NCBI GenBank assembly: GCA_016874835.1
Contig: VGTB01000004.1
Span: 1-54,174 of the forward strand
Direction of reading: 5' to 3'
DNA from: Deltaproteobacteria bacterium
Lineage (GTDB): Bacteria; Desulfobacterota; Syntrophia; Syntrophales; UBA2185
Length of the DNA stretch: 54,174 nucleotides
The position numbers were made by a program, and so were the translations under genes. The stretch's first letter is position 1. Each line of letters starts with the position of its first letter. This document shows positions 34,590 to 43,066 of the stretch, piece after piece. The notes below the pieces were generated by a model. It did no database searches and was not told the DNA's origin. It saw only the letters and a list, made by a program, of their open reading frames with translations.

Positions 34590-34635
34590 GGGGTGGGATG
34601 CATAACGGAAAGTTTCAGTGAGGTTATCCCACCCC
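34590..34635. repeat. 10-bp inverted repeat between sodB and radC
   Basis: GGGGTGGGAT (34590-34599) pairs perfectly with ATCCCACCCC (34626-34635), with a 26-base loop. The stem is strong but neither side is followed by a T run, so it is not a standard intrinsic terminator. It may protect the sodB 3' end or limit read-through. Confidence 0.6.
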
Positions 34636-34663
34636 CAAATCATTCCCCGAACCCTTTTTCCTT

Positions 34664-35347
34664 ATGTCTTCAGAGTATCGTCAATACGAGGGGCACCGCC
34701 AGCGCCTGAAGAAAAAGTTTGTTGACTCCGGCATCGATGCATTTCATGACTATGAGGTACTGGAGCTTCTTCTCTCGTATGCAATTCCCCGTAAGGACAT
34801 CAAGCCCCTGGCGAAACAGCTTTTCCGGGAGTTCGGCTCCCTTAAAGGTATTATTGACGCAGAGAGACAGCAGCTTGAAAACATCAAAGGACTGGGAACA
34901 CATTCGGCAATCCTCATCAAACTCATCAAGGACATCGGGGCCCTCTATCTGAAAGAAAGGGCCAAAGAAAGTCCTCAGTTAACCTGCACGACCGATTTGC
35001 TGAATTACTGCAAGACATCCATGGGAGGGCTGAAGGATGAGCGCTTCTGCGTCATTTACCTGGATGCGCAGAACAGGATCACGGACATTGCCACCATCCA
35101 TGAAGGCATTGTCAATCAGGCAGTCGTGTATCCGCGAAAAGTCCTTGAAAACGCATTAAAGCAGAATGCATCCGCTATCATCCTGGTACATAATCACCCG
35201 TCAGGCCAGGTAAAGCCTTCCGACGCAGACATCCGGTTGACGAAGACAATCCAGGAAACAGCAAGAACGCTTGATATCATCGTTCATGACCACGTCATTA
35301 TCGGTGAGAACAGATTTTTCAGCTTTCGCGAAGAGGGGCTGATGTAA
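34664..35347 (+). CDS. radC: RadC/YicR family JAMM protein
   Basis: A 227-residue protein. An N-terminal helix-hairpin-helix-like UPF0758 region (about 20-95; DIKPLAKQLFREFGSL, IKGLGTHSAI) precedes a C-terminal JAB1/MPN metalloprotease-like domain. The metal motif HNHPSGQVKPSDAD (about 175-188) supplies two His and an Asp, and a Glu lies earlier in IHEGIVNQ. The family name comes from an old DNA-repair link that was later doubted; its biochemical role is unsettled. It converges on the M50 protease gene with a single base between the two stop codons. Confidence 0.92.
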   Translation: MSSEYRQYEGHRQRLKKKFVDSGIDAFHDYEVLELLLSYAIPRKDIKPLAKQLFREFGSLKGIIDAERQQLENIKGLGTHSAILIKLIKDIGALYLKERAKESPQLTCTTDLLNYCKTSMGGLKDERFCVIYLDAQNRITDIATIHEGIVNQAVVYPRKVLENALKQNASAIILVHNHPSGQVKPSDADIRLTKTIQETARTLDIIVHDHVIIGENRFFSFREEGLM

Positions 35348-35348
35348 C

Positions 35349-36170
35349 TCAAAACGGAACAGGAGTGAAAGTCATGACAAAAATCGAAAGGGTAGTCCAT
35401 CCGATGACTTTTCTTTTCCTATCGAGAGGAATCCAATCATAAATGACCGGGGGGTGATTAAGCCCCATGATATACAGAATACACGCCCACAAAAGCCACC
35501 CGCTCCAGCCGGTAATACCAAGCACTACAAGGCCGATGAGAACGATCTTCGCGACGAATCTTTGCGTGTGCCCGATCACCGCATACGCCACATGACCTCC
35601 ATCGAGTTGGCCCACGGGGAGAAGATTCAAACAGGTAACTAACAATCCAATCCAGCCGGAAAAGGCAATGGGATGAAGAACGAGGTTCACATCATCAGGC
35701 AAGAATCCGTGGACAATCCAGTTCATGAAGGAAAAGAGGATGGACGTCCCGAGGCTTACCCCCGGTTCAACGGTATCAGGACGAATCTCCGACAGGTACA
35801 GACCTATTAACAGCACAGGGATGGTAACACACATCCCCGCGAGAGGACCTGCGGCACCGATATCAAGCAGAATTCTCCTGTCCATAATAGGCGATTTCAT
35901 CTTGATGAACGCCCCGAAAGTACCCACGAAGGAAGGAGCCGGTATGAAGTACGGCAGGGTCACATCCATCTTATGTTTCTTCGACATGAAGTAGTGACCG
36001 AACTCATGGGCACCTAAAATCATCAAAAGGGTAAATGAAAAGGGTATCCCCTTCCAGAGGTGCAGGGGATTCTCGAGGGGGTTGAGCCCCTGCTGCAACG
36101 TACCGGCCACCAGGGTGGTAAAAAGGGTTAACAGAAACAAAAGAAACTGAACAAACGGTATTCTCCGCAT
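35349..36170 (-). CDS. Site-2-type membrane metalloprotease (M50)
   Basis: A 273-residue inner-membrane protein with about seven hydrophobic helices. The zinc motif HEFGH (His55, Glu56, His59) lies near the end of an early helix and the third ligand is in NLLPVGQLDGGH, the NxxPxxxxDG motif of site-2 proteases. There is no PDZ domain, unlike RseP. Such enzymes cut membrane-bound regulators or remnants; the substrate is unknown. The ATG at 36170 has GGAGTG upstream; a GTG at 36182 is the other option. It converges with radC. Confidence 0.9.
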   Translation of the reverse strand: MRRIPFVQFLLFLLTLFTTLVAGTLQQGLNPLENPLHLWKGIPFSFTLLMILGAHEFGHYFMSKKHKMDVTLPYFIPAPSFVGTFGAFIKMKSPIMDRRILLDIGAAGPLAGMCVTIPVLLIGLYLSEIRPDTVEPGVSLGTSILFSFMNWIVHGFLPDDVNLVLHPIAFSGWIGLLVTCLNLLPVGQLDGGHVAYAVIGHTQRFVAKIVLIGLVVLGITGWSGWLLWACILYIMGLNHPPVIYDWIPLDRKRKVIGWTTLSIFVMTFTPVPF

Positions 36171-36264
36171 AATCTCGAACACTCCGCGATCGACAACCCG
36201 TGCAACACCGGATCAATTACGTTGGCAGGGTCTTGCGACCAACCTGTCTTCACAAAAAGGACAT

Positions 36265-36292
36265 AAAAAAGGGATCATTCACATGACCCCTT
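36265..36292 (-). terminator. Rho-independent terminator of the IHF-like gene
   Basis: On the minus strand AGGGGTCAT pairs with ATGATCCCT (one G-T pair, four-base loop) and six T follow (plus-strand A run 36265-36270). It lies about 70 bases past the stop of the IHF-like gene. Confidence 0.85.
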
Positions 36293-36358
36293 ACATTTCA
36301 TTATGAAAATATTCAAGATTCCGAAGGTATCGCCTCTCGATACTGACAGGAGGTTCTC

Positions 36359-36637
36359 TTATTTTCCATTCACTTTCGCTTTGAGCTCTTTCCCCACTTT
36401 AAAAAAAGGTAAGCGCTTCGGAGACACCGTGATATTCTTTCCTGTTTTGGGATTCCTGCCTGTATAGGCCTCATAGTCTCTCACGACAAAGCTGCCAAAT
36501 CCCCTGATTTCAATTCTTCCGCCATTTTTGAGCGTGTCCGTGAATCCCTTGAAAATGAGATTCACCAAATCAATCGCTTTTTTCTCCGTGAGGTTTTCTT
36601 TCTTGCTTAGAGCCTCGATGAGTCCCGATTTATTCAT
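36359..36637 (-). CDS. HU/IHF-type DNA-bending protein (IHF-beta-like)
   Basis: A 92-residue nucleoid protein. The signature GFGSFVVRDYEAYTGRNPKTGKNI covers the beta arm that inserts in the minor groove, with the conserved Pro at the tip. The N-terminus MNKSGLIEALSKKENLT and the sequence style resemble integration host factor beta more than HU, but a partner subunit is not in the window. AAGGAGGAG seven bases upstream fixes the ATG. It is followed by a strong terminator and is probably a single-gene transcript. A second, HU-like paralogue lies at 40139-40420. Confidence 0.92.
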   Translation of the reverse strand: MNKSGLIEALSKKENLTEKKAIDLVNLIFKGFTDTLKNGGRIEIRGFGSFVVRDYEAYTGRNPKTGKNITVSPKRLPFFKVGKELKAKVNGK

Positions 36638-36781
36638 AACCTGCTCCTCCTTGCGATACCTGGGAATATTATCTTCATTGAAGAAACATGATAGATTCGC
36701 ACAATATGAAAATATACCTCTCAGTGGGTCGAATATTATTTATTTTCATGGTAATGTCAAGATAATTTTTTATAATTTCAG

Positions 36782-37501
36782 TCATTTCGATGATCCGGTG
36801 ATACTTCGAATCTCCTTCCTGGTCATATATCTGAACGTCCCCACCTTCATGTCACCCAATTGAATATCCGCGACGGAGACGCGGATAAGTCTCAGGACTG
36901 AATAACCCAATGCCTCAAATCCCCTTCTTATCAATCTGCTTCTTCCTTCAGTAATTGTCAGGGTAACCCAGCAGCTTTTCTCGTTTATCTTCGCCACCCG
37001 TAAATTTCTCGGGTGAAATTCTCCATCGTTGAGCGGTATTCCTTCCGAGAGAGCCTGAATGTCTTTCTTCTTGAGACGTCCACCTATTTTAACGCGGTAT
37101 GTTTTGGGAACCATGAAGCGGGGATGTTGTATTCTCTGGGCAAAATCCCCGTCATTGGTCATAAATAACAACCCTTCGGAATCGTAGTCAAGCCGCCCTA
37201 CAGGGAACAACTTATCCGGCACCTCCGAAAGGAGATCCGTAACAACCGGCCGCTTCTGCGGGTCCCGAGTGGTGGTTACATAGCCTTTAGGTTTATTCAG
37301 GATCAGATATATTTTTTCCCCGGCGGGGAATACCAGTTTACCATTCACCCGGATTTCATCCCTGTCTGCATCGGCGAGTACGCCCAGCTGCCGGACGGTC
37401 TCATCGTTCACACTTACCCTCCCTTCCAGGATCAGCCGTTCGGCGCCACGCCTTGAGGCTATTCCCGCAGACGCAATAATCTTCTGAAGACGGTTTCTCA
37501 C
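36782..37501 (-). CDS. rluB: Ribosomal large subunit pseudouridine synthase B
   Basis: A 239-residue RsuA/RluB-family enzyme. The N-terminal S4 RNA-binding domain (about 3-48, RLQKIIASAGIASRRGAERL) is followed by the catalytic core with Asp105 in GRLDYDSEGLL, the nucleophilic aspartate. The later motif reads EGRSRLIRRGFEALG. It probably modifies 23S rRNA near U2605; RluB is chosen over RsuA/RluE/RluF from context, as rluB often follows scpB. The start is GTG at 37501. A 158-base gap separates it from scpB, so it may be transcribed separately. Confidence 0.9.
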   Translation of the reverse strand: MRNRLQKIIASAGIASRRGAERLILEGRVSVNDETVRQLGVLADADRDEIRVNGKLVFPAGEKIYLILNKPKGYVTTTRDPQKRPVVTDLLSEVPDKLFPVGRLDYDSEGLLFMTNDGDFAQRIQHPRFMVPKTYRVKIGGRLKKKDIQALSEGIPLNDGEFHPRNLRVAKINEKSCWVTLTITEGRSRLIRRGFEALGYSVLRLIRVSVADIQLGDMKVGTFRYMTRKEIRSITGSSK

Positions 37502-37659
37502 AGTAATATTACATTCCTGATTCTTTGCATCTCATGGATTTTTAATGCAGCGCACTTGTGATTTACAACTTTGACCTGTTGACAACAGTCGGTATTATTG
37601 ATTCAGTGCTCAGGACTACTCACTTACAAACGACACCCGAATTATCACACCGGTTACAT

Positions 37660-38208
37660 TCAGGATTCCGTTCTTTGATCCTGTGGCTCCTCTTGCAGAT
37701 CTTTCAATTCACGGAGAGTGGGAAGCTCTGTAAGCTCCTTCAGATTGAACACTTCAAGAAACCTTTTCGTTGTGCCATATACGATCGGCCTCCCGGGGAC
37801 GTCCTTCCTCCCCATCATCCTTACAAGTTTCTTATCAAGGAGACCCTTCAATGCACCACCGGTGTCGACACCGCGTATTGAGTCAATTTCCGACTTCACT
37901 ACCGGTTGTCGGTATGCGATGACCGCGAGCGTCTCCATGGCTGCCCGTGAAAGCGCGACAGGCCTCGTCTTTCTCAACAGGGTTATCCAGGGGCTGAGCT
38001 CCGTTCTCGTTCTGAATTGGAAGCCCCCGGCCACCTCGTGCAGGTAAAAACCACCTTTCCGCTCCCTGTACTCATCAGCGAGTTCGTGTAATATACGATG
38101 AACCTCGCTTGTCTCTACATCGGGTAAAATCTCCCTTATCCTGTCAACGGCAAGGGGCACTTCAGAAGCGAAAATAAGAGCCTCTATCACTGTTTTCACA
38201 TTATCCAT
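37660..38208 (-). CDS. scpB: Segregation and condensation protein B
   Basis: A 182-residue subunit of the SMC-ScpAB complex. Two winged-helix domains are visible: the first about 1-80 (VIEALIFASEVPLAVDRIREIL), the second about 90-160 (ALSRAAMETLAVIAYRQPVVKSEIDSIRGVD, the best-conserved stretch). It stabilises ScpA, which bridges the SMC heads. Its ATG begins at the base next to the scpA stop, so the pair is translationally coupled. smc itself is not in the window. Confidence 0.95.
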   Translation of the reverse strand: MDNVKTVIEALIFASEVPLAVDRIREILPDVETSEVHRILHELADEYRERKGGFYLHEVAGGFQFRTRTELSPWITLLRKTRPVALSRAAMETLAVIAYRQPVVKSEIDSIRGVDTGGALKGLLDKKLVRMMGRKDVPGRPIVYGTTKRFLEVFNLKELTELPTLRELKDLQEEPQDQRTES

Positions 38209-38931
38209 CTACGCCACCATGGAGAGAGAAACCCTGATTACACCAAAGGCAGAGACCTGATACACTTTCACCATTCTTGATTTCATGAGTTCGAGGAGCG
38301 CAAGAAATGTATACAAAACCATCCCCCTATCGGGTTGATCCCCGAGCAACTCCGCAAACGTCAGTCTCTTCTTCTGTGCAAGCATGTCTATAATATCATT
38401 CATTCTGTCCGTAAGGGACATTTTTTCAACGTCGATCTCCATGACCTCATTGCCGCTCCCTATGGAAGTCATGATCCTGTAAAAGGCATCAACCAGATCA
38501 AAAACACTCAGTTCCATGTAAATGTCATCATTCCCCTGAGCGTTGTCTTCGGCAGCATACCCCCGGGTGAAGGCGTCCTTATCGAGAATCGGTCGCGCTT
38601 CAAGATGCACCGCCGCTTCCTTGTACATCTGATACTCAAGCAATTGTTTGACCAGTTCCGAACGGGGATCCGGTTCATCCTCATCGCCTTCGGTACCGCC
38701 TTCCGAGGGAAGCAGCATTTTTGATTTGATATGGATCAGTGTTGACGCAAGAACCAGATATTCCCCTGCAATATCCAGGTTGAGAGATTTCATCATCTCG
38801 ATGTGTGCTAAGTACTGTTCTGTAATGAGTGCAATGGGGATGTCGTAAATATCGATCTCATTCTTCTTGATAAGGTAAAGCAGCAGATCCAGAGGACCTT
38901 CGAATACATCAAGTTTAACCTCATACCCCAT
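38209..38931 (-). CDS. scpA: Segregation and condensation protein A
   Basis: A 240-residue kleisin. The N-terminus VKLDVFEGPLDLLLYLIKKNEIDIYDIPI, which binds the SMC neck, is strongly conserved. A variable acidic middle (about 75-130) and a C-terminal winged helix (about 175-240, TFLALLELMKSRMVKVYQ) that binds the other SMC head follow. It acts with ScpB and SMC in chromosome compaction and segregation. It is encoded 22 bases after trpS, a pairing common in Deltaproteobacteria. Confidence 0.95.
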   Translation of the reverse strand: MGYEVKLDVFEGPLDLLLYLIKKNEIDIYDIPIALITEQYLAHIEMMKSLNLDIAGEYLVLASTLIHIKSKMLLPSEGGTEGDEDEPDPRSELVKQLLEYQMYKEAAVHLEARPILDKDAFTRGYAAEDNAQGNDDIYMELSVFDLVDAFYRIMTSIGSGNEVMEIDVEKMSLTDRMNDIIDMLAQKKRLTFAELLGDQPDRGMVLYTFLALLELMKSRMVKVYQVSAFGVIRVSLSMVA

Positions 38932-38953
38932 AATAAGACTCGAGTGATTTCTC

Positions 38954-39940
38954 TTAAATCTTAACCGCCTTCCTGACCTCGGCCATCGTCATACGGGCGA
39001 TCCTGGTGGCCCTGATATTACCATCCTCTATGATATTTCTGACCATCTCCAGATGACTCTTGTAATAATCCTGTTTCTCATGGATGGGCCGCATCCCCTC
39101 CGATAAATGTTTGGCAAGTTTTCTCTTGCAATCAGTGCACCCAATGCCCGCTCTTCTACATTCTTTCGAAATTTCCTCAACGTCATCAGAAGACGAATAC
39201 ATCTGATGAAACGTAAAGACGTTACAGAGTTCGGGCCTCCCCGGATCCTTTTTTCTCATACGCTGTGGATCGGTAAACATGGATTCCACCTTCCGCCGCA
39301 AAACGTGCCCACGATCGCTGATATAAATCGCATTATTGTAGGATTTACTCATCTTCCTTCCGTCAATGCCCGACAGCTTGGGAACATCCGTCAGCAGCGG
39401 TTCGGGAATGGGGAAAACCTCTCCGTACAGGAAATTAAACCTTCTGGCAATCTCCCGGGTAAGTTCAACATGGGGAAGCTGATCCACACCTACAGGTACT
39501 CCGTAGGCCTTGTACATAATGATATCGGCGGCCTGGAGTACGGGATACCCCAGAAAGCCAAAAGTGGAGAGGTCTTTCTCTGCTAATTCTTCCTTCATTT
39601 CCTTATATGTGGGGTTTCTCTCCAGCCACGGGAGAGGTGTTATCATCGAGAGTATCACGAAAAGTTCAGCATGTTCCTTAATGGATGATTGGATGAACAG
39701 CGTACTCTTTTCAGGATCGAGACCGACACTGAGCCAGTCAATCACGATCTCAAGCGTGTACTCCCTGATTCGATCCGTATTGTTGTATTCACTGGTCAAG
39801 GCATGCCAGTCTGCGACGAAATAAAAGCATTCGTAATCACCTTGGTTCTGCAATTCGATCCAGTTCTTCAGGGCTCCGTGAAGATTCCCCAGGTGCAGGG
39901 AACCCGTGGGTCTCATACCGCTTAAAATCCGTTTCCTCAT
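38954..39940 (-). CDS. trpS: Tryptophanyl-tRNA synthetase
   Basis: Class I aminoacyl-tRNA synthetase of 328 residues. The HIGH-like motif is TGSLHLGNLHG near the N-terminus and the KMSKS loop is GRKMSKSYNN. The GVDQLPHVELTREIARRFN region lines the tryptophan pocket. A CTDCKRKLAKHL segment near the C-terminus is common to this family. The ATG at 39940 directly follows a TTG that could also start the protein. No T-box or attenuator-like leader is seen. It heads the scpA-scpB set. Confidence 0.96.
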   Translation of the reverse strand: MRKRILSGMRPTGSLHLGNLHGALKNWIELQNQGDYECFYFVADWHALTSEYNNTDRIREYTLEIVIDWLSVGLDPEKSTLFIQSSIKEHAELFVILSMITPLPWLERNPTYKEMKEELAEKDLSTFGFLGYPVLQAADIIMYKAYGVPVGVDQLPHVELTREIARRFNFLYGEVFPIPEPLLTDVPKLSGIDGRKMSKSYNNAIYISDRGHVLRRKVESMFTDPQRMRKKDPGRPELCNVFTFHQMYSSSDDVEEISKECRRAGIGCTDCKRKLAKHLSEGMRPIHEKQDYYKSHLEMVRNIIEDGNIRATRIARMTMAEVRKAVKI

Positions 39941-40072
39941 CAACGCATCAACCTCTCACACAGTAATGTACACCATGAGTCTTCGGGGAGGACAAAAAAA
40001 GCATTAAAAATGAATTTGTCGACGGTCTTAACAAAAAGAACAGATCATGTCAATGAACGATGATACCTCTTC

Positions 40073-40111
40073 ACATAATAAGGCCCCCGAGTTTCATGAA
40101 ACCGGAGGCCT
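40073..40111 (-). terminator. Rho-independent terminator of the HU gene
   Basis: On the minus strand AGGCCTCCGG-GTTTC pairs with GAAAC-CGGGGGCCT with small mismatches, and TTATTATG follows. The hairpin occupies 40081-40111, about 30 bases past the HU stop. Confidence 0.75.
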
Positions 40112-40138
40112 CCTGTTTATAAATGCGTTCTGATTCTT

Positions 40139-40420
40139 CTACTTCACCTTGTCTGCCAAAGATTTTCCTGCCCTGAATTTCACCACTTTCTTGGCCGGAA
40201 TCTTAATCGTTGTCCCAGTCTGTGGATTCCTGCCCTCTCTTGCCTTCCTTTTTACGACGGAAAACGTGCCGAACCCTACGAGTCCCAATTTCCCTTTCTT
40301 CTTCAATTCCTTCCCTACTGCATCGAGATACAACTGAAGGGCTTTTGAGGCTGCCGCTTTGGTGATCCCTGCGCCGTCTGCCATTACTGCGATTAAATCC
40401 GCCTTTGTCATCCTCCCCAC
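40139..40420 (-). CDS. hup: HU-family DNA-binding protein
   Basis: A nucleoid-associated protein of about 90-93 residues. The signature is GFGTFSVVKRKAREGRNPQTGTTIKIP, and the helical N-terminus begins MTKADLIAVMADGAGITKAAA. It is more HU-like than the paralogue at 36359-36637. Two starts are possible: GTG at 40420 (shortly after AGGGGGAT) or ATG at 40411, which gives the usual HU N-terminus but has GGAGG directly adjoining. A terminator follows, so it is likely a single-gene transcript. Confidence 0.93.
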   Translation of the reverse strand: MGRMTKADLIAVMADGAGITKAAASKALQLYLDAVGKELKKKGKLGLVGFGTFSVVKRKAREGRNPQTGTTIKIPAKKVVKFRAGKSLADKVK

Positions 40421-40868
40421 ATCCCCCTTTCACAAATATTATTTTTTCTCTAATACCGTCCACCCGGCGAACCGACCACAGATCAGATGCACCGGTTGAT
40501 AATAATCACTGACCCTTATTTTATCTTCCGGAATTCTACACTGAATAAATCATGATTCCTGAATGCAAAAAAGAAGATGAGAGCCCAGACAATAATTCCT
40601 AACTCTTTGCTGAAGATTATCTTTCTCTGCCTGCCGCATCCAGTTGTGACATCGCGGAAGTGCAGGTTGGTATTGAATCACACGCAGTGATGTATTGCGC
40701 GTATGCGTAACACAGAGATAAACAACAATCAAGACATTTCTCGACCTTCCTACAGATTTTTTTCACAATCTGTACACGTTTCGTATGCGAAAAAAAACGC
40801 CATGAATCATCACAACATGCAGTTTGACAAGGAATTTACTTTATGTTAGGGGAGTACCCCCTATATGA
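40421..40868. other. Divergent intergenic region between HU and the UbiA gene
   Basis: No convincing gene: the short leftward frame at 40550-40732 lacks a ribosome-binding site and family resemblance. Features seen are an 8-bp perfect inverted repeat TACAGATT (40751-40758) with AATCTGTA (40767-40774), a TTGACA at 40824-40829 without a matching -10, and a G/C-tract palindrome at 40847-40863. Confidence 0.5.
40847..40863. promoter_or_regulatory. Candidate operator ahead of the UbiA/radical SAM pair
   Basis: TAGGGG-AGTAC-CCCCTA is a perfect palindrome ending five bases before the GTG of the UbiA gene, so a bound protein would block transcription or initiation. G-tract/C-tract symmetry recalls operators of CsoR/RcnR-type metal sensors, but this is only a resemblance. 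Confidence 0.4.
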
Positions 40869-41822
40869 GTGAAACATATTATGCTTACCTGGCAAAAAGT
40901 GGAACTACATGCCGTCATGGAGAAATTGAAGGGATGGATCGGCCTCTCAAGACCCCCGTTTCACACCGTCGGTATTCTCCCCTTCCTGCTCGGTAGTTAT
41001 CTCGCATGGAAACTCGAGGGGATTTTCAATAATACCGTCTTTAGTCTTGGCATCATCGCAGTCATTCTGGTCATGCTCTCCACCTACCATGCGGGAGAAT
41101 ATTTCGACCACGAGGAAGACAAAATATCAAAACAACTATTCCCCAGCCGGTTTGCCGGAGGCTCTGGAGTTATTCCTGCGGGAACCCTCTCCCGGCAGGT
41201 TCCCCTATGGACAAGCATCATTACCTTTATGCTCGCCTCCGTGATAGGAATCACCCTCCAATTCTACTACCAGACGGGACCGTATACCCTTCTGCTTGGG
41301 TGTCTCGGTGCATTTCCCGGATTTTTTTACTCCACAAGACCAATACGGCTGGTAGATAAGGGATATGGGGAAATATTCATCGGATTCTGTTACGGCTGGC
41401 TTCCCGTTGCGTCAGGTTTTTATATTCAGCTGGGGTATATTCATCCCATCATCCACTGGCTCGGGCTACCTATAGGATTCACTATTTTTAATGTCATTCT
41501 CCTCAATGAATTCCACGATTTTATCGCTGATACCTCTACCGGCAAGAAAAATTTACTGGTTCGCCTGGGAAAGAAAAACGGCGTCATTGTTTACATCTCA
41601 ATCTCCGTGCTGGCATGGATGACCGTGACTCTTTCGGTTATGGCAGGCGTCTCTACAAAGGCTCTCTATTTTTATCTGCCGGTGCTCGTGATATCAGTGG
41701 TACTTACCGTGATGATGTTGCAAAAGATGTATGAGAATCCAAAAACCCTGGAGATTATGTGTGGGCTCAATATCCTGGTGAATTTGGGAACCACGACCAC
41801 ATATATCCTTGCCTACATGTAG
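40869..41822 (+). CDS. UbiA-family prenyltransferase
   Basis: A 317-residue inner-membrane protein with about nine helices. The first Asp-rich region is YHAGEYFDHEEDK and the second is NEFHDFIADTSTGKKNLLVRLG, corresponding to the two Mg-diphosphate sites of the superfamily. It resembles the MenA branch (prenyl transfer to dihydroxynaphthoate), but no other menaquinone gene is in the window, so the acceptor is uncertain; heme and other aromatic acceptors are known in the family. Start candidates are GTG 40869, ATG 40881 and ATG 40917, none with a clear ribosome-binding site. A radical SAM gene follows after three bases, so the two are probably one unit. Confidence 0.82.
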   Translation: MKHIMLTWQKVELHAVMEKLKGWIGLSRPPFHTVGILPFLLGSYLAWKLEGIFNNTVFSLGIIAVILVMLSTYHAGEYFDHEEDKISKQLFPSRFAGGSGVIPAGTLSRQVPLWTSIITFMLASVIGITLQFYYQTGPYTLLLGCLGAFPGFFYSTRPIRLVDKGYGEIFIGFCYGWLPVASGFYIQLGYIHPIIHWLGLPIGFTIFNVILLNEFHDFIADTSTGKKNLLVRLGKKNGVIVYISISVLAWMTVTLSVMAGVSTKALYFYLPVLVISVVLTVMMLQKMYENPKTLEIMCGLNILVNLGTTTTYILAYM

Positions 41823-41825
41823 AGA

Positions 41826-43049
41826 TTGCGACAAATGTTCGGTAATCTTCGCACAAAGAGAACGAAACCATTTTTTCTTCCACCTTCATTGCTGTGCAGA
41901 CAAATGGGAAGCATTCTGCTGATGGGCTATCTCAACGACTGGAAGAAGATGCCTCAATGGCTCATACATCATGCGTTTAAATCAATACCCGTCTCAAACG
42001 GCGCCTTAGGCATGGGATGTATCGGCTATCCCGGCCACCCCGTCTGGGAAGTCACAGCAGCCTGCAACCTCAATTGTATCCACTGCCATGCGGCAAGCGG
42101 AAAACCAGACCCCGACGAGCTCTCAACAGACGAAGGGAAAAGACTTATCGATCAGATTGCCGAGATCGACGGGTTCCGCACTCTGGTTTACACCGGCGGT
42201 GAACCCCTGGTGAGGAAGGATATATTTGCGCTCCTGAAACATGCACAACAGATAGGATTTGCAAATATCATCGCCACAAACGGCACCCTGATCGATGAAG
42301 AGATGGCATGGCAACTGAAAGAACACGGCGTTGTCTGCAATGCCATCAGTCTCGACGCAGCGAACCCGGACACCCACAATTTCATCAGAAGGTCAGCACA
42401 TAGTTATGACCTTGTGCTGCGAGCCATCGAAGCAACAAAAAAAGCGGGGATTGTTCTGCAGATCAACACCACAGCGATGGAATACAATATGGAACATCTC
42501 TCCGAAATCATTGACTTCGCCGACCAGCAGGATGCGAGTATTATGCTCATGTACCAGCTTGTGGCGGTGGGCAGGGGAGAAAAAATTGAAAAAGCGACAC
42601 TGAAAAAATCAGCCAATCGGGAACTCAGCCAGCTCATCAGCAGGAAACAGAGCCTCACGGAAACGATCATCGAACCTGTTGCCGGACCCCAGTACTGGCC
42701 TTATATGATGGAGAAAAAAAAATTGCTCAACGGCTTTGTGCGGAAGTTCACGGAAAAGGTGTTTCATGGCTGCGCTGCCGGCAGGGGGTTTGTCTATATC
42801 AAAGCCAACGGTGATATCTGGCCGTGTCCATTCGTTGAAGTGAACACCGGAAATGTCCGTAAGAGACATTTCAAACAGATATACGAGGAAGATCCTGTAT
42901 TCAAGAACCTCAGGAATCGAGAAAATACTTTGAAAGGAATCTGCGGAAACTGCCGATACAGATCGATCTGCGGCGGCTGCCGCGGAAGAGCCCATGCATA
43001 CAGCGGCGATTATTTAGCAGAAGACCCACGCTGTTTCATCAGAACTTAG
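41826..43049 (+). CDS. Radical SAM/SPASM protein, AhbD/NirJ-like
   Basis: A 407-residue iron-sulfur enzyme. The radical SAM cluster motif is CNLNCIHC and the SAM-contact motif is TGGEPL. The SPASM-type C-terminus has PCPF, then CGNCRYRSICGGCRGRAHA and EDPRC, holding a second cluster. This C-terminal pattern (GGCRxRAxAxxGDxxxEDPxC) is that of heme-biosynthesis enzymes AhbC/AhbD and NirJ, and related peptide-modifying enzymes share it. The substrate is not known. The first 75 residues are less conserved; start options are TTG 41826, ATG 41835 and ATG 41922. It is coupled to the UbiA gene upstream. Confidence 0.85.
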   Translation: MRQMFGNLRTKRTKPFFLPPSLLCRQMGSILLMGYLNDWKKMPQWLIHHAFKSIPVSNGALGMGCIGYPGHPVWEVTAACNLNCIHCHAASGKPDPDELSTDEGKRLIDQIAEIDGFRTLVYTGGEPLVRKDIFALLKHAQQIGFANIIATNGTLIDEEMAWQLKEHGVVCNAISLDAANPDTHNFIRRSAHSYDLVLRAIEATKKAGIVLQINTTAMEYNMEHLSEIIDFADQQDASIMLMYQLVAVGRGEKIEKATLKKSANRELSQLISRKQSLTETIIEPVAGPQYWPYMMEKKKLLNGFVRKFTEKVFHGCAAGRGFVYIKANGDIWPCPFVEVNTGNVRKRHFKQIYEEDPVFKNLRNRENTLKGICGNCRYRSICGGCRGRAHAYSGDYLAEDPRCFIRT

Positions 43050-43066
43050 GAAAGCCCTACGACCAC

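Noticed and set aside
36222-36237. Sigma-54-like sequence TTGGCAGGGTCTTGCG
   Set aside because: The GG to GC spacing is 9 rather than 10, and no rightward gene follows.
40550-40732. Leftward 60-codon frame between HU and UbiA genes
   Set aside because: No ribosome-binding site and composition unlike a protein gene.
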